A model generated the notes under the pieces. The model searched no databases. It saw only the letters and a list, made by a program, of their open reading frames with translations, and had not been told where the DNA came from. From positions 248,001-312,000 of the forward strand of contig JBBHKE010003070.1 in the NCBI GenBank assembly GCA_037447655.1: 64,000 nucleotides of DNA, read 5' to 3'. A program made the translations under genes and the position numbers. Shown in pieces: positions 1 to 10,008 of the stretch. Each line of letters starts with the position of its first letter. Positions within the stretch are counted from its first letter, which is position 1. Source of the stretch: Zygnema cylindricum. Its lineage: Eukaryota > Streptophyta > Zygnematophyceae > Zygnematales > Zygnemataceae.

Positions 1-177
1 ACAGTAAGCTCCTCCAAAGCCAGGTGGCGGACATCTCACTTGTCCCGAAACAATTCCCCATAAGTGCTTCTCGAAAAGCAATCCCTCCATAATAAACTCC
101 CAATAAGTGAAGTTTGTTCCATCGAACATAGGCACCCTAGATGGTGGGCCCATAACCTGAAATTCTATGGGCTCCAT
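1..177 (-). CDS. Copia D gag, N-terminal 59 codons (partial)
   Basis: Start of the Gag (capsid/nucleocapsid) protein of copia D, running off the left edge and open over all 59 visible codons. The start codon at 175-177 lies inside the LTR, 20 bases from its end. Codons 8-12 (VMGPP) are encoded by the primer-binding site. Then follow SRVPMFDG and a TYWEF stretch, the usual N-terminal Gag motif of plant copia elements (P-x-F-x-G-x-x-F/Y-x-x-W). The forward copy at 34377 shares this start but hits a stop after about 31 codons; this copy does not. It cannot be judged functional because most of it is outside the window. Confidence 0.75.
   Translation of the reverse strand, partial: MEPIEFQVMGPPSRVPMFDGTNFTYWEFIMEGLLFEKHLWGIVSGQVRCPPPGFGGAYC
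143..157 (-). other. Primer-binding site, initiator tRNA-Met anticodon-arm type (copia D)
   Basis: On the reverse strand GGTTATGGGCCCACC directly follows the LTR end (AATTTCA). It is complementary to the anticodon arm of plant initiator tRNA-Met, which includes the CAT anticodon, rather than to the tRNA 3' end. This internal, half-tRNA type of priming is known from Drosophila copia and yeast Ty5. The complement is from remembered tRNA sequence and was not searched. Confidence 0.75.
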
Positions 178-1389
178 TGCCCACAGAATTCGCAGATCCA
201 AAAGAAGCTAATCTAGATAGTGCCGACTCCAAGTTGATATAAACCCAAATGAATGATCCCTTGACAATTAGAACCCCAATACACCTTCACCCTTGTGAAG
301 AGAAGACCTTCTGTGTGCTTAGTTCCACCACAGAATGCAAAGCTTGAATATGTGTTTTGGACAATATTCCCCAATTTGACTTTCCCACTGAATAAGTGCC
401 ACCCTGGCACGCAAAGACTCTGACCGACTACACCCCTGTGTAGATTGGACTCCCCTGAGTCCGCAGCAAAAAGAATCACTGAATTTGCTCACCCGAGCAT
501 TAAGTTATGGCTGGTCAAAGATGACCTTTATAGTTACAAACTCTCTTAGAGAGAGAGGTACCTAAATATTACTAAGTCTCGGTCTGCCTACTCACGACTA
601 CCTACTACTAAACCCTAGTCCAATATGAACACTATATAGTACAAGAAGGTACAATGGGCGATGTACTTATTGTACGACCATTGTACGACAAGGTCTACAA
701 GGTGACACATGTCAAATCGGAAGCCATGGTTCCTCCTCCCATCTTCTCCGGTATCAAATAATGTGGCGCCACGTGGCACCGCGTGACGTTATCTCCGTAT
801 GCCGCCAAAAGCTCACTTCGCGTGGCGGCTATAATGCCGGCCGTCCGATCAAAACATATTTTACACGGTTCAGATTCGCGTACATGCAGGAATTGCTCCT
901 TTTGGTTAGTCTGCTGTTAATTAGCTGTTGCTTTAATGTTTATGTATTTATGAAACCCGTCACGTGTATCGTTTCGATAACGCCTTATTGGTTAAGGCTT
1001 ACCTCTACAAATATAACCACAGACCATGGTTCAAATCTGGTCTAGAGCAGTTTTTGGTTATTTGTTAGTTTGTTAGAACTCTCTTCTTGTCCATTTATAA
1101 ATACCTATTGTACCCTACATATATTATCGTTTACTCTAAGTTATAGGCTAAAGTTAGGTATAGTAGGATGTAGGTAATACGATCAAATCTTGGAACCGAC
1201 ACAGCCATTTTGGTACAAACTACGAATTAGCCTATCCTCTTTAGACAGCCATGGCTCTAACTCTCTCTCTGGTCTTCAGTGACTGCAACAAGTATGGGGA
1301 CCGGAGAGAGTTGAGCGAGAAGCAGGTTGCCTTTGCTGACTTACTCTATTTCTTTTTCCAATACAGACCTAGAAAATACATAAATTTAA
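158..1389 (-). repeat. Copia D LTR
   Basis: Long terminal repeat of about 1.23 kb on the reverse strand. It starts with a diverged form of TGTTGAAATTTATG (near 1389) and ends AATTTCA at 158; start and end form a short inverted repeat. The end is fixed by the primer-binding site next to it and by comparison with the copy at 33301-34396. The gag ATG lies within it at 175-177. Two 60-94-codon open frames inside the LTR (213-479 reverse, 761-1045 forward) are chance frames in non-coding U3/R/U5. Confidence 0.8.
976..1046 (+). other. tRNA-like segment inside D LTR, antisense to the element
   Basis: On the forward strand (antisense to D) there is a D-arm-like GCCTTATTGGTTAAGGC at 982-998, with GCCT/AGGC stem and GG in the loop. 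About 30 bases further is a B-box-like GGTTCAAATCTGG at 1028-1040 within a stem AGACCA/TGGTCT. The anticodon arm is not recognisable. Equivalent segments, also antisense, occur in D at 33501-33575 and in B LTRs near 18228-18292, 32686-32756 and 39995-40058. A tRNA-derived SINE fossil fixed in an ancestral LTR is my preferred reading; an intact tRNA gene is unlikely. Confidence 0.5.
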
Positions 1390-2677
1390 TCAGCTATCTC
1401 TAGCTGCTATAGAAGATATGGAAATACATCAAATGGATGTAAAGACAGCCTTTTTGCATGGAGAACTAGAGGAGACCATTTACATGCAGCAGCCTGAAAT
1501 GTATGCAGAACCAGGAAAATAGCACTTAGTATGTAAACTGCTAAAATCATTGTACAGCCTAAAACAGGCCCCGAGGCAATGGAATCTAAAACTTGATGAA
1601 TTCTTAACTGGTCTAGGCTTTAAAAGGATAAGCTCTGATCACTCTGTCTATGTTTTACAAGGTAAGGATGGAATAGTATATATAGCGATATACCTAGATG
1701 ATCTACTATTAGTCAGCAAATCAATAGCTGAAATTAACAAAATTAAAATTGCTTTGAAATCACGGTTCGAGATGAAAGACCTCGGTGAGGCAAAATATAT
1801 TTTGGGTATTCAAGTAGAGAGGGACAGGAAAAATAGATTAATAAAATTGACTCAAAAGGAGGCTATTGGAAACATGTTAGATGAATATGGAATGCAAGGG
1901 GCAAAAGGATGTGTAACACCAATGGAGTTTCGGCATAGGTTAGAGGGGGAAGAAACAAAACCGGGTGTTATTGTCACTGAAATTTTTGAGTCAAGGGAGG
2001 ATGATCCTATGAAACTCATACCTTACAAACAGATAGTGGGAAGTTTAATTTATTTCATGAACTGTACCCGTCCAGATATTGCTGCAGCAATTGGGGTACT
2101 GAGCAGAATTCTAGAGAATCCGAGGAAATCTGACCGTGATGTAGCAAGAAGAGTTTTAAGATGCTTGGCAGGAACCAAAGACCTCAAACTCACACTAGGC
2201 GGAGGAGAAGTGAAGCTGCAAACATGGAGTGATGCAAGCTATGGCGATATGTCGAGTCGAAAATCCACCACGGGATTCGTTCTGCAAATTGGGAACGGGA
2301 CTTGCTTTTGGAGCAACAAACTTCAAAAGGTCATGGCACAATCGACCATGGAGTCAAAATATATGGCAGCAAGCTTGGCCCTCAAAGAACTCCTATTGGT
2401 AAAATCCATGTTACAAGAATTGGGATACATGCAGGTAGGTCCACAGGTGATCTGGTGTGATAATTAGGCTGCCATTGCCATTGCTTCTAACCCAAGTCAC
2501 CATTTCAAAAGCAAGCACATGGATGTAAGATTACACTTTGTAAGAGAAAAAGTGTTCTCTAATGTGATAAAATTATGATATTTGCCAGATGCTTAAATGG
2601 TTGCTGATATGCTCACTAAAGCTCTTCCGGCTCCTAAGCTGAAGTATTTTAGGGACGCATTGGGATTGAGTGAATAG
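1390..2677 (+). pseudogene. Copia A pol, reverse transcriptase and RNase H (partial, broken)
   Basis: Encodes the reverse transcriptase and RNase H that copy element RNA into DNA. The RT starts mid-domain (LAAIEDMEIHQMDVKTAF) and carries the catalytic box as YLDD at 1691-1702 in place of the usual YVDD, then KDLGEAKYILGI. RNase H shows TWSDASYG, the STMESKYM box with its glutamate, and WCDN. The end at 2677 reads ALPAPKLKYF...GLSE then stop. Breaks: stop codons near 1520, at 2465-2467 (a CAG-to-TAG change by comparison with other copies), about 2577 and about 2595. The 5' half is missing because D lies there. Confidence 0.9.
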
Positions 2678-2824
2678 CCGAGTTGCTGCACTGCTATACT
2701 GCAATGCTGCTCTAGTCCAATAACGGGGATATATTGGGACTACGTGACTTGCTAAAATTGCTACGTTGCTATGCTACGATGCTGCGCTAGTTCGACATCG
2801 CAGCTGCGCTGGCATACAAAGTCT
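2678..2824. repeat. GCTGCG/TTGCTACG-rich tract between pol and polypurine tract (copia A)
   Basis: A non-coding stretch rich in TTGCTACGTTGCTATG and CTGCGCTAGTTCGAC-like words separates the pol stop from the polypurine tract. A reverse-strand equivalent lies at 53146-53292 in the complete copy. Similar words occur beside the C LTRs and in repeat E. Confidence 0.6.
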
Positions 2825-2839
2825 AAAGCTTTAGGGGAG
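2825..2839 (+). other. Polypurine tract of copia A
   Basis: AAAGCTTTAGGGGAG directly precedes the TG of the 3' LTR, the position where plus-strand DNA synthesis is primed in LTR retrotransposons. A close match is at 53131-53145 on the reverse strand. Confidence 0.75.
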
Positions 2840-3745
2840 TGTTGTTTTTGGAAAGCTTTAAGTCTTAGCAAATTTATAAGATGGCGGAAAAATATATCTA
2901 TATGGACACGCGTCGTCACTTGAATCACAGTGCAGGTTTTTGAAAGGTAACGACAACGCAGCTGCGACGCAGATGGAATAAGCACAGCTGCGGTTATTTT
3001 TGATATGGTCTGTACGGACGAACGCAGCCTGCGACGCAATGGGTCAAACGCAACTGCGGATATTTTGGTACATGACAACGCAGTTGCTAAGCAACAAGAC
3101 AAACGCAGCTGCGGCTAATTTTTGTATGTGATAACGCAGCTGCTACGAAGCAGCGGATATTTGAATATAATGAGGAATTGGACTGCGCTACTGCGGTTGA
3201 TCTGAATCAAGTCAACAGACGAGATTCACTTAGCCAGGCGACAAGTATTTGATAAAATCATCTGTATAGGATTCTCAATCATATTGAGTGTATAGTGATG
3301 GATTAGTTCTTAGCGTAAGTAGGAGCACTTAGACCTTAGTGGCAGTTTAGTTCTTTTGGATGTATAATTTTGGAACACTTGTGTTGGCAGGTACAGCACT
3401 ATGTAGTAGGACAACTGAGTGAAGAGTATAAGCCTTAGGACGTAGAACATTTTATGTATCCAGACTTCCAGACTTTGTAATCTGCATACTGTTTTTGGGA
3501 AACTTCTGAGTTGCATATCTTGGTGTATGGTGGATCAATTCAGCTTAAACTTTGGGAGTTGTCAGTCTTTGTGATATTCTATACTGTGTTATAGTTTGAA
3601 GCAGTTTGGTAAATTGTATCAGATTTGGTGAGCTGTAGAAAACAGCAGTTTAATAGGATTCTTGATAAGCTTCTGTGAGTAAGATTATGTCTACTTCCAC
3701 TTCTACCGGTGATGCTCCACCTGCTCCAGTGGTTGAAGAACAATA
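2840..3745 (+). repeat. Copia A 3' LTR
   Basis: About 906 bp, beginning TGTTGTTTTTGG and ending in a diverged GAACAATA (AACAACA in better copies), so the ends are inverted repeats TGTTGTT/AACAACA. It contains a gag start codon at 3687, 59 bases before the LTR end, exactly as in the complete copy. It holds a U3 array of GCAGCTGCG repeats (2953-3166). Confidence 0.82.
2953..3166 (+). repeat. U3 array of about four 57-65 bp GCAGCTGCG repeats
   Basis: Units start near 2953, 3018, 3075 and 3131. Each begins with a form of ACAACGCAG and carries GCAGCTGCG or a near relative, followed by a GGATATTTTGGTA-like stretch. The position in U3 suggests an enhancer-type array; that role is inferred. Comparable arrays lie in A LTRs near 52770-53010 and 58100-58310 and in C LTRs near 15110-15260 and 62500-62640. 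Confidence 0.6.
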
Positions 3746-5782
3746 GTTTGAACCACCGGTGAAATTTTAAGAGTACAAAGCTTAGTGAGAAAATCTTCGT
3801 GGAACTCCCATTAAAAGAATTAGGAGTGAAAATGGGGGGAATACACATCTAATCAGCTTTATGATTTCTTTAAAAATGAGGAAGTGCAACACCAAAAATC
3901 GGTTCTTGATAATCTAAAACACAATGGTGTAGCTAAAAGGTTGAACTGAACTTTAGGTGACATTGCCCCAAGTATGCTAACAAATAAGAAAACAGGAAGA
4001 CACTTCTAGGAAGAAACTATGAATTGTGCAAACTATATTAAAAATAGAGTTTTTACCTCAACTGTCAAAGGGAAAACACCATATGAGAGATAGGTTCGTA
4101 GTAAGTCAGGTGTGTCTCATCTAAAGAAGCAAGGTGCATAGTTTGAACATTGACAAATCAAACTGGAAACGGGATGCTCGGGGGAAACCTGGATTCCTAG
4201 GGGGGTATGATAAAGATGTCAAAGGGTATAGAGTGTATGATATAGAATAACAAGACATTATTATGGTGAAAGATCTAGTGGTGATGAATAAAGGAAAATC
4301 TATAGATCCTTTCAATTATTTAAAAACCATCAGAGTCAGATTTAAATCAGAAACTGAAGTAAATTCAAATCTGCGTGACAACTACATCAATCAACAGATC
4401 ACTGCAGATTCAAAATGAACTCCCACCGAGAGAGAGCCACTACTGGATCGAAAACTAAAAGCTCACTCAGTGGAAGAGTAAGAAAAATATGATTCCATGA
4501 ACCGAAGAACAAATGCACTAGCTCAGAGAAACCCAAGATTACCATCCATTTCGATTACGATTTTGAGCGATGACGAAGGAGCAACAAAATGCTGCAAGAA
4601 AAAATAGCAGCAAACAAAGTAACAAAATTGTCACCCCCGAATGAACCTCAAACTTACTCAAAGGCAGTAACCAGTCTAAAAAAAGAATAATGGTTAAGAG
4701 CCATGAATGATGAGATGGCTTCCATTATGGAAGCCAATACTTCGAAATTAGTGGACTGCCCACCACACAGAAAAGCAATTGGGTATAAATGGGTATTTAA
4801 ACTAAAATTAATTCTAGATAACACAATTGAGAAGTGTAAGGCAAGATTACTTGCAATAGGTTTCACCCAAAAAAAAGGGAATTGACTATAAAGAAACCTT
4901 TGTACCAGTTGTATGCTTTCCCTTAGTAGAGATTCTCATGAGTCTAGCTGTAGCGAAAGACATGGAGATCCATCACATAGAATTAAAACTGCCTTCCTCA
5001 ATGGTGAGTTAGAGGAGAAGATTTGTATGAGGCTGCCGGAAGGTTTTGTGGAGGAAAGAGAGGTGAGTAAAGTCTGCAAACCGATTAAGTCTTTGTACGG
5101 ATTGAAGCAAACCCGCGGCAATGGAATAAGAAACTCAATGAGTTTCTAACCAATCTGGGATATGTCAGAATTAGTTTTGACCACTCTATTTAGATATTTG
5201 AGGATGAGGAAGGAGTGATTTTTATTGTCATCTATGTAGATGATTTGTTGGTATTAAGTCAGTAAATGGAAAAGATAAATGAGTTAAAGAAGGATTTAAG
5301 GAGAAGATTTGACATGAAAGATTTGAGAGAGTCAAGTTATTTCCTGTGAATTCACATGGAAAGAGATAGAGAGAAAAGAATAATCAGATTAACTCAAAAT
5401 GAGGCAATCGCAAACATGTTTTAGAAGTTTGAAATGGATAAGGCAAACAGCTATACCACTCTCTTGGACTTAAAGAAATTAAGTGATGGGAGTGTAGAAG
5501 GAGGTTTTGTTATCCTTGATGAAGAAATGAGTTAAAAAGAGAGACAGTTTATTAAGTCAATCCCTCATCGACAGATCGTGGGACGTCTGACTTATTTCAT
5601 GAACAGTACAAGACCAGACCTAGCAACGGCGGTTGGAGTTCTCACTAGGGGTCTTAATGATCGTAGAAAAATAGATTAGAAGGCAACTAAAAAGGTTATG
5701 GGATACTTTATAGGAACCGGGTCTTTGGTTGCATTTGGGAGGGGTAAATACTAACATCACCACTAAGAGTGATGCCTGTTAT
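3746..5782 (+). pseudogene. Copia B pol, integrase to early RNase H, heavily decayed
   Basis: A very degraded B-family polyprotein. By comparison with the copies at 15661 and 35397 it starts in integrase (near the LSEK...LPLK segment, ahead of the DNGGEYTS catalytic region), passes through the integrase C-terminal part and linker, RT (PPHRKAIGYKWVFKLKL; a VDDLLVLS box near 5238) and ends in RNase H (KSDACY near 5765). Dozens of stops and frameshifts; only short open stretches remain, for example 4703-4885 and 4913-5149. It is cut at the left by the A element and joins the satellite at about 5782 without the rest of RNase H or an LTR. It looks like the oldest element in the left cluster. Confidence 0.82.
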
Positions 5783-8700
5783 GTTACCTAAATTACACAA
5801 AATATTAGGGCTAAATAGAATTGTAACCCAACTTACACAAATTCTTAGCGCTAACACGATTAGTCACCTAATTTACACAAACACTTAGCGCTTAAAAGAA
5901 TTGTAACCTAACTTACACAAACTGTTAGCGCTAACTCGAATGGTTATCTAAACTACACAAACTATTAGCGCTAACAGGAATTGTTATATATACTATAGAA
6001 ATTGTTAGCGCTAACACGAATTGTTATCTAAACTACACAAACTGTTAGAGCTAACAAAAATTATAACACAACTTACACAAAATGTTAGCGCTTACATAAA
6101 TTATTACCTGAATTACACAAACAATTAGAGCTAACTAGAATCATAACCTAACTTACACAAACTCTTAGCGCTAACAAGAATTGATACCTATTTTACACAA
6201 ACTGTAAGCACTTCCAAGAATTGTAACCTAACTTACATAAATTGTCAGCGCTAACTGGAATGGTTGTCTAAACTACACAAACTGTTAGCCCTAAAAGGAA
6301 TTGTTATCTAAACTACACAAACAGTTAGCACTTACAGGAATTGTTACCAAACTTACACTAACTTTTAGCACTATCATGAATTGTTTCCTAACTTTCACAA
6401 ATTGTTATTGCTAACACGAATTGTTAACTAAATTACACAAACTGTTAGCACTTAAAGGAATTGTAACCTAACTTAGATATAATTTTAGGGTTAATAGGAA
6501 TTTTCACCTGACTTACAAAAACATTTATTGCTAACAAAAATTGTTATCTAAACTACACAAACTGTTAGCGCTAATAGAAACTGTTATCTAAACTACACAA
6601 AATGTTAGCACTAACACAAATTGTTATCTTACTTACACAAAGTGTTAGCGGTTACATGAATTTTACCTTAATTACACAAATTTTTAGCGCTAACAGGATT
6701 TGTCACCTAACTTAGACAATCTATTAGCGCTATCAAGAAATGTTATCTTAACCACCCAAAATGTTAATGCTTACAAGAATTGTTATCTAAACTACACAAA
6801 CAGTTAGCGCTTATAAAAAATGTAACCTAAATTACACAAACTAATAGTGCTAACACAAATTGTTATCTAAACTACACAAATTGTTAGCGCTAACGGGAAT
6901 TGTTACCTAACTTACAAAAATTGTTAGAGTTAACAGGAATTGTTATCTAAACTACACAAATAGTTAGCACTAACATGAATTGTTATCTAAATTACTCAAA
7001 GTGTTAGCGCTAAAAGGAATTGTTACCTAACTTACACAAACTATTAGCGCTAACAAAAATTATATCCTAACTTACACAAAGTGTTAGGGCTATCAGAAAA
7101 TGTTACCTTACTTACACAGACTGTTAGCGCTAACATGAATTGTTACCTAAATTACACAAACTATAAGCGCTAACTAGAATTGTAACATAACTTAAACAAA
7201 CTCTTACCGCTTACAAGATTTGTTACCTAATTTATACAAACTATAAGCGCTAACTAGAATGGTTATCTAAACTACACAAACTTTTAGCGCTAACTGGAAT
7301 TGTTATATAAACTACACAAACTGTTACCTCTAACACGAATTGTTATCTAAACTACACAAAATGTTAGCACCATCAAGAATTGTTACATAACTTACACAAA
7401 CTCTTTTCGCTAACAAAAATTGTAATCTAACTTACACAAACTTTTAGCGCTATTATAAATTGTTACCTAAATTACACAAACTAATAGCGCTTACTAGAAT
7501 TATAACCTAACTAACACAAAATTTTAGCGCTAACAAGATTTGTTACCTAATTTACACAAACTGTTAGCATTAACCAGAATTGTAACCAAACTTACACAAA
7601 CTCTCAGCGCTAACTGGAATTGTTATATAAACTACACAAACTGTTACCGCTAACACGAATTGTTATCTAAACTACACAAAATGTTAGCACTAACACAAAT
7701 TGTTATCTAACTTACACAAAGTGTTAGCGCTTACATGATTTTTACATCAATTACACAAATTTTTAGCGCTAACAGGATTTGTCACCTAACTTAGACAATC
7801 TATTAGCCGTATCAAGAAATGTTATCTTAACCACCCAAAATATTAACGCTTACAAGAATTGTAATCTAAACTACACAAACTGTTAGCGCTTATAAGAAAT
7901 GTAACCTAACTTACACAAACGGATAGTGCTAACACAAATTGTTATCTAAACTACACAAATTGTTAACGCTAACGGGAATTGTTACCTAACTTATAAAAAC
8001 TGTTAGAGCTAACAGGAATTGTTATCTAAACTACACAAATAGTTAGCACTAACATGAATTGTTATCTAAACTACACAAAGTGTTAGCCCTAAAAGGAATT
8101 GTTACCTAACTTACACAAACTATTAGCGCTAACAAAAATTATATCCTAACTTACACAACGTGTTAGGGCTATCAGGAAACTTACACAAACTATTAGCGCT
8201 AACATGAATTGTTACCTAAATAACACAAACTATAAGCGCTAACTAGAATGGTTATCTAAACTACACAAACTTTTAGCGCTAATACGAATTGTTATCTAAA
8301 CTACACAAATTGTTAGCACCATCAAGAATTGTTACATACCTAACACAAACTCTTTTTGCTAACAAGAATTGTAACCTTACTTACACAAACTGTTAGCGCT
8401 TATATAAATTGTTACCTAAATTACACAAACTATTAGCTCATACTAGAGTTGTAACCTAACTTACAAAAACTCTAAGCACTAAAAAGACATGTTACCTTAT
8501 TTACACAAACTGTTAACTCTAAAGAGAATTTTAACCTAACATACACAAACAGTCAGCGCTAACAGGAATGGTTATCTAAATTACACAAACTGTTAGCTCT
8601 AATAGGAATTGTTATTTAAATTACACAAACTCTTAGAGCTAACAAGAATTGTAACCTAACTTACACAAACAGTTAGCACTATTATGAATTGTTACCAAAA

Positions 8701-9522
8701 TTACACAAACTATTAGCGCTAACTGGAATTGTAACCTAACTAACACAAATTTTAGCGCTAACAGATTTCTTACCTAATTTACAAAAACTGTTTAACCTAA
8801 TTACACAAACTGTCAACGCTAACTTGAATTGTTATCTAAACAACACAAACTGTAAACGCTAACAGAAATTGTTTTCTAAACTACACAAATTGTTAGCACT
8901 AACACAAATTATTATCTAACTTACACAAAGTGTTAGCGCTAACATGAATTTTACCTCAATTACACAAATTTTTAGCGCTAACATGATTTGTCACCTAACT
9001 TAGAGAATCTATTAGGGCTATCAAGAAATGTTATCTTAACTACCCAAACTGTTAATGTTTAGAAGAATTGTTATCTAAACTACACAAACTATTAGCGCTA
9101 ATAAGAATTATAACCTAACTTACACAAACTAATAGTGCTAACACAAATTGTTATCTAAACTACACAAATTGTTAGCGCTAACGGGAATTGATACCTAACT
9201 TACAAAAACTATTAGTGTTAATAGGAATTGTTATCTAAACTACACCTTACACAAACTGTTAGCGCTTACAAGAATTATTATCTAAACTTCAAATATTGTT
9301 AGCACTAACATGAATTTTTACCTAATTTAGACAAATTGTTAGGGCTAACGACAATTGTTCCCTAACTCCCACAAACTGTTAGTGTTAATAAGAATATTTA
9401 TCTAAACTACACAAACTGATAGCGCTAACAAGAATTGTTACCTTACTTACACAAACTGTTAGCGTTATTAAGAATTGTAACCTAACTTACAGACACAGTT
9501 AGTGCTAACACCAATTTTAACC
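5783..9522. repeat. 40-bp satellite, block 1
   Basis: Tandem array, about 93 monomers. Typical unit: palindrome TGTTAGCGCTAACA, then a GGAATTGTTATCTAA segment, then ACTACACAAAC. In this block the tail is often CTAAACTACAC, whereas blocks right of 24727 mostly have CTAAATTACAC. A second subtype has TTACCTAACTTACAC. Higher-order similarity: the segment around 6701 recurs at about 7780 and 8989. No genes. Confidence 0.97.
9244..9522. repeat. 279-bp exact duplicate, copy 1
   Basis: A run of about seven satellite monomers, base for base the same as 12175-12453 by reading the two lines against each other, although neighbouring monomers differ at several positions each. It stops exactly where the gypsy fragment begins at 9523. 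Confidence 0.85.
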
Positions 9523-10008
9523 TAAGGAACTGCGATCTTTCAGACGGTAGAACTTTGTCGTCCAGCCTCCGTTAGGCACGAAACAAAGTGCGTCTTGTTC
9601 AGTATAGGAAATACTTCAATCCTTTTGGCAGGTTGTGCTGGCTTCTCCGTAATCTGAATAGTACGGGTCGGAAGGGTACGGAAATCCTCGGGAATATAAA
9701 GGGGTGCCTGAAAAGCACTCGAGCTTGACAGTTTACGAAGAGAACGGGGGATCCATACGGTGACTTGCTCGGTTCGATTGCTCCGGCTTCGACCAACTCC
9801 GCGGGTTGCTTTTTGAAATCGTCCAACTCGGTGTAACTCATCTTGTTCATCCGATTAGCTAGGGGTACCGCTCCATGAACAAGCTCTATTTTATGGTCTA
9901 CTTCGCGCTTCGGAGGTAATCCTTCGGGGAGCTTCGGGGTAAATACATCTGCGTACTCCTCGAGAAGATTTGTCACGACTTCCGGGGCCTCTTCAATAGC
10001 CCTAGGAG
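9523..10008 (-). pseudogene. Ty3/gypsy reverse transcriptase fragment embedded in satellite
   Basis: A reverse-strand fragment of gypsy pol. The N-terminal RT segment reads EYADVFTPKLPEGLPPKREV, then DHKIEL, an NRMNKMSYTEL segment and GAIEPSKSPYGSPVLFV, typical of the start of gypsy/chromovirus RT just before the catalytic palm. Instead of continuing into the palm it switches at about 9730 to unrelated coding-like sequence (a frame with TPLYIPEDF and KPAQPAKRIEVFPILNKT can be read), so the fragment is scrambled or deleted. The GC content is visibly higher than the flanking satellite. No LTR or target duplication. Likely a relic carried with the array by rearrangement. Confidence 0.8.

Larger units (their letters stand above)
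1..1389 (-). mobile_element. Copia D element, 5' part, cut by window edge
   Basis: This is the 5' end of a Ty1/copia-type retrotransposon on the reverse strand: LTR, primer-binding site and first codons of gag. It matches the forward-strand copy starting at 33301 across LTR, leader and gag start. Its LTR begins at about 1389, directly against the reverse transcriptase of a forward-strand copia A element, so D appears to have inserted into A. The remainder of D, and the 5' half of A, should lie to the left of this window. Seen: the matching sequence and junction. Inferred: the order of insertion. Confidence 0.85.
1390..3745 (+). mobile_element. Copia A element, 3' part (RT to 3' LTR)
   Basis: The 3' portion of a Ty1/copia element: the end of pol, a GC-rich tract, a polypurine tract and the 3' LTR. 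It is interrupted on the left by the copia D LTR at 1389/1390. On the right the LTR ends at about 3745 directly against a decayed integrase of copia B, so A probably inserted into B. The same family is present full length at 52141-58426 on the other strand. Confidence 0.88.

Noticed and set aside
761-1045. 94-codon open frame with a hydrophobic segment
   Set aside because: Lies wholly in the copia D LTR, overlaps the tRNA-like segment, and is not conserved in the other D LTR.
976-1046. Functional tRNA gene
   Set aside because: D-arm and B-box are recognisable but no anticodon stem pairs and no acceptor stem closes; tRNA-like only.
5783-9522. Iteron-type replication origin
   Set aside because: Hundreds of copies over many kilobases with no replication gene; satellite is the simpler reading.
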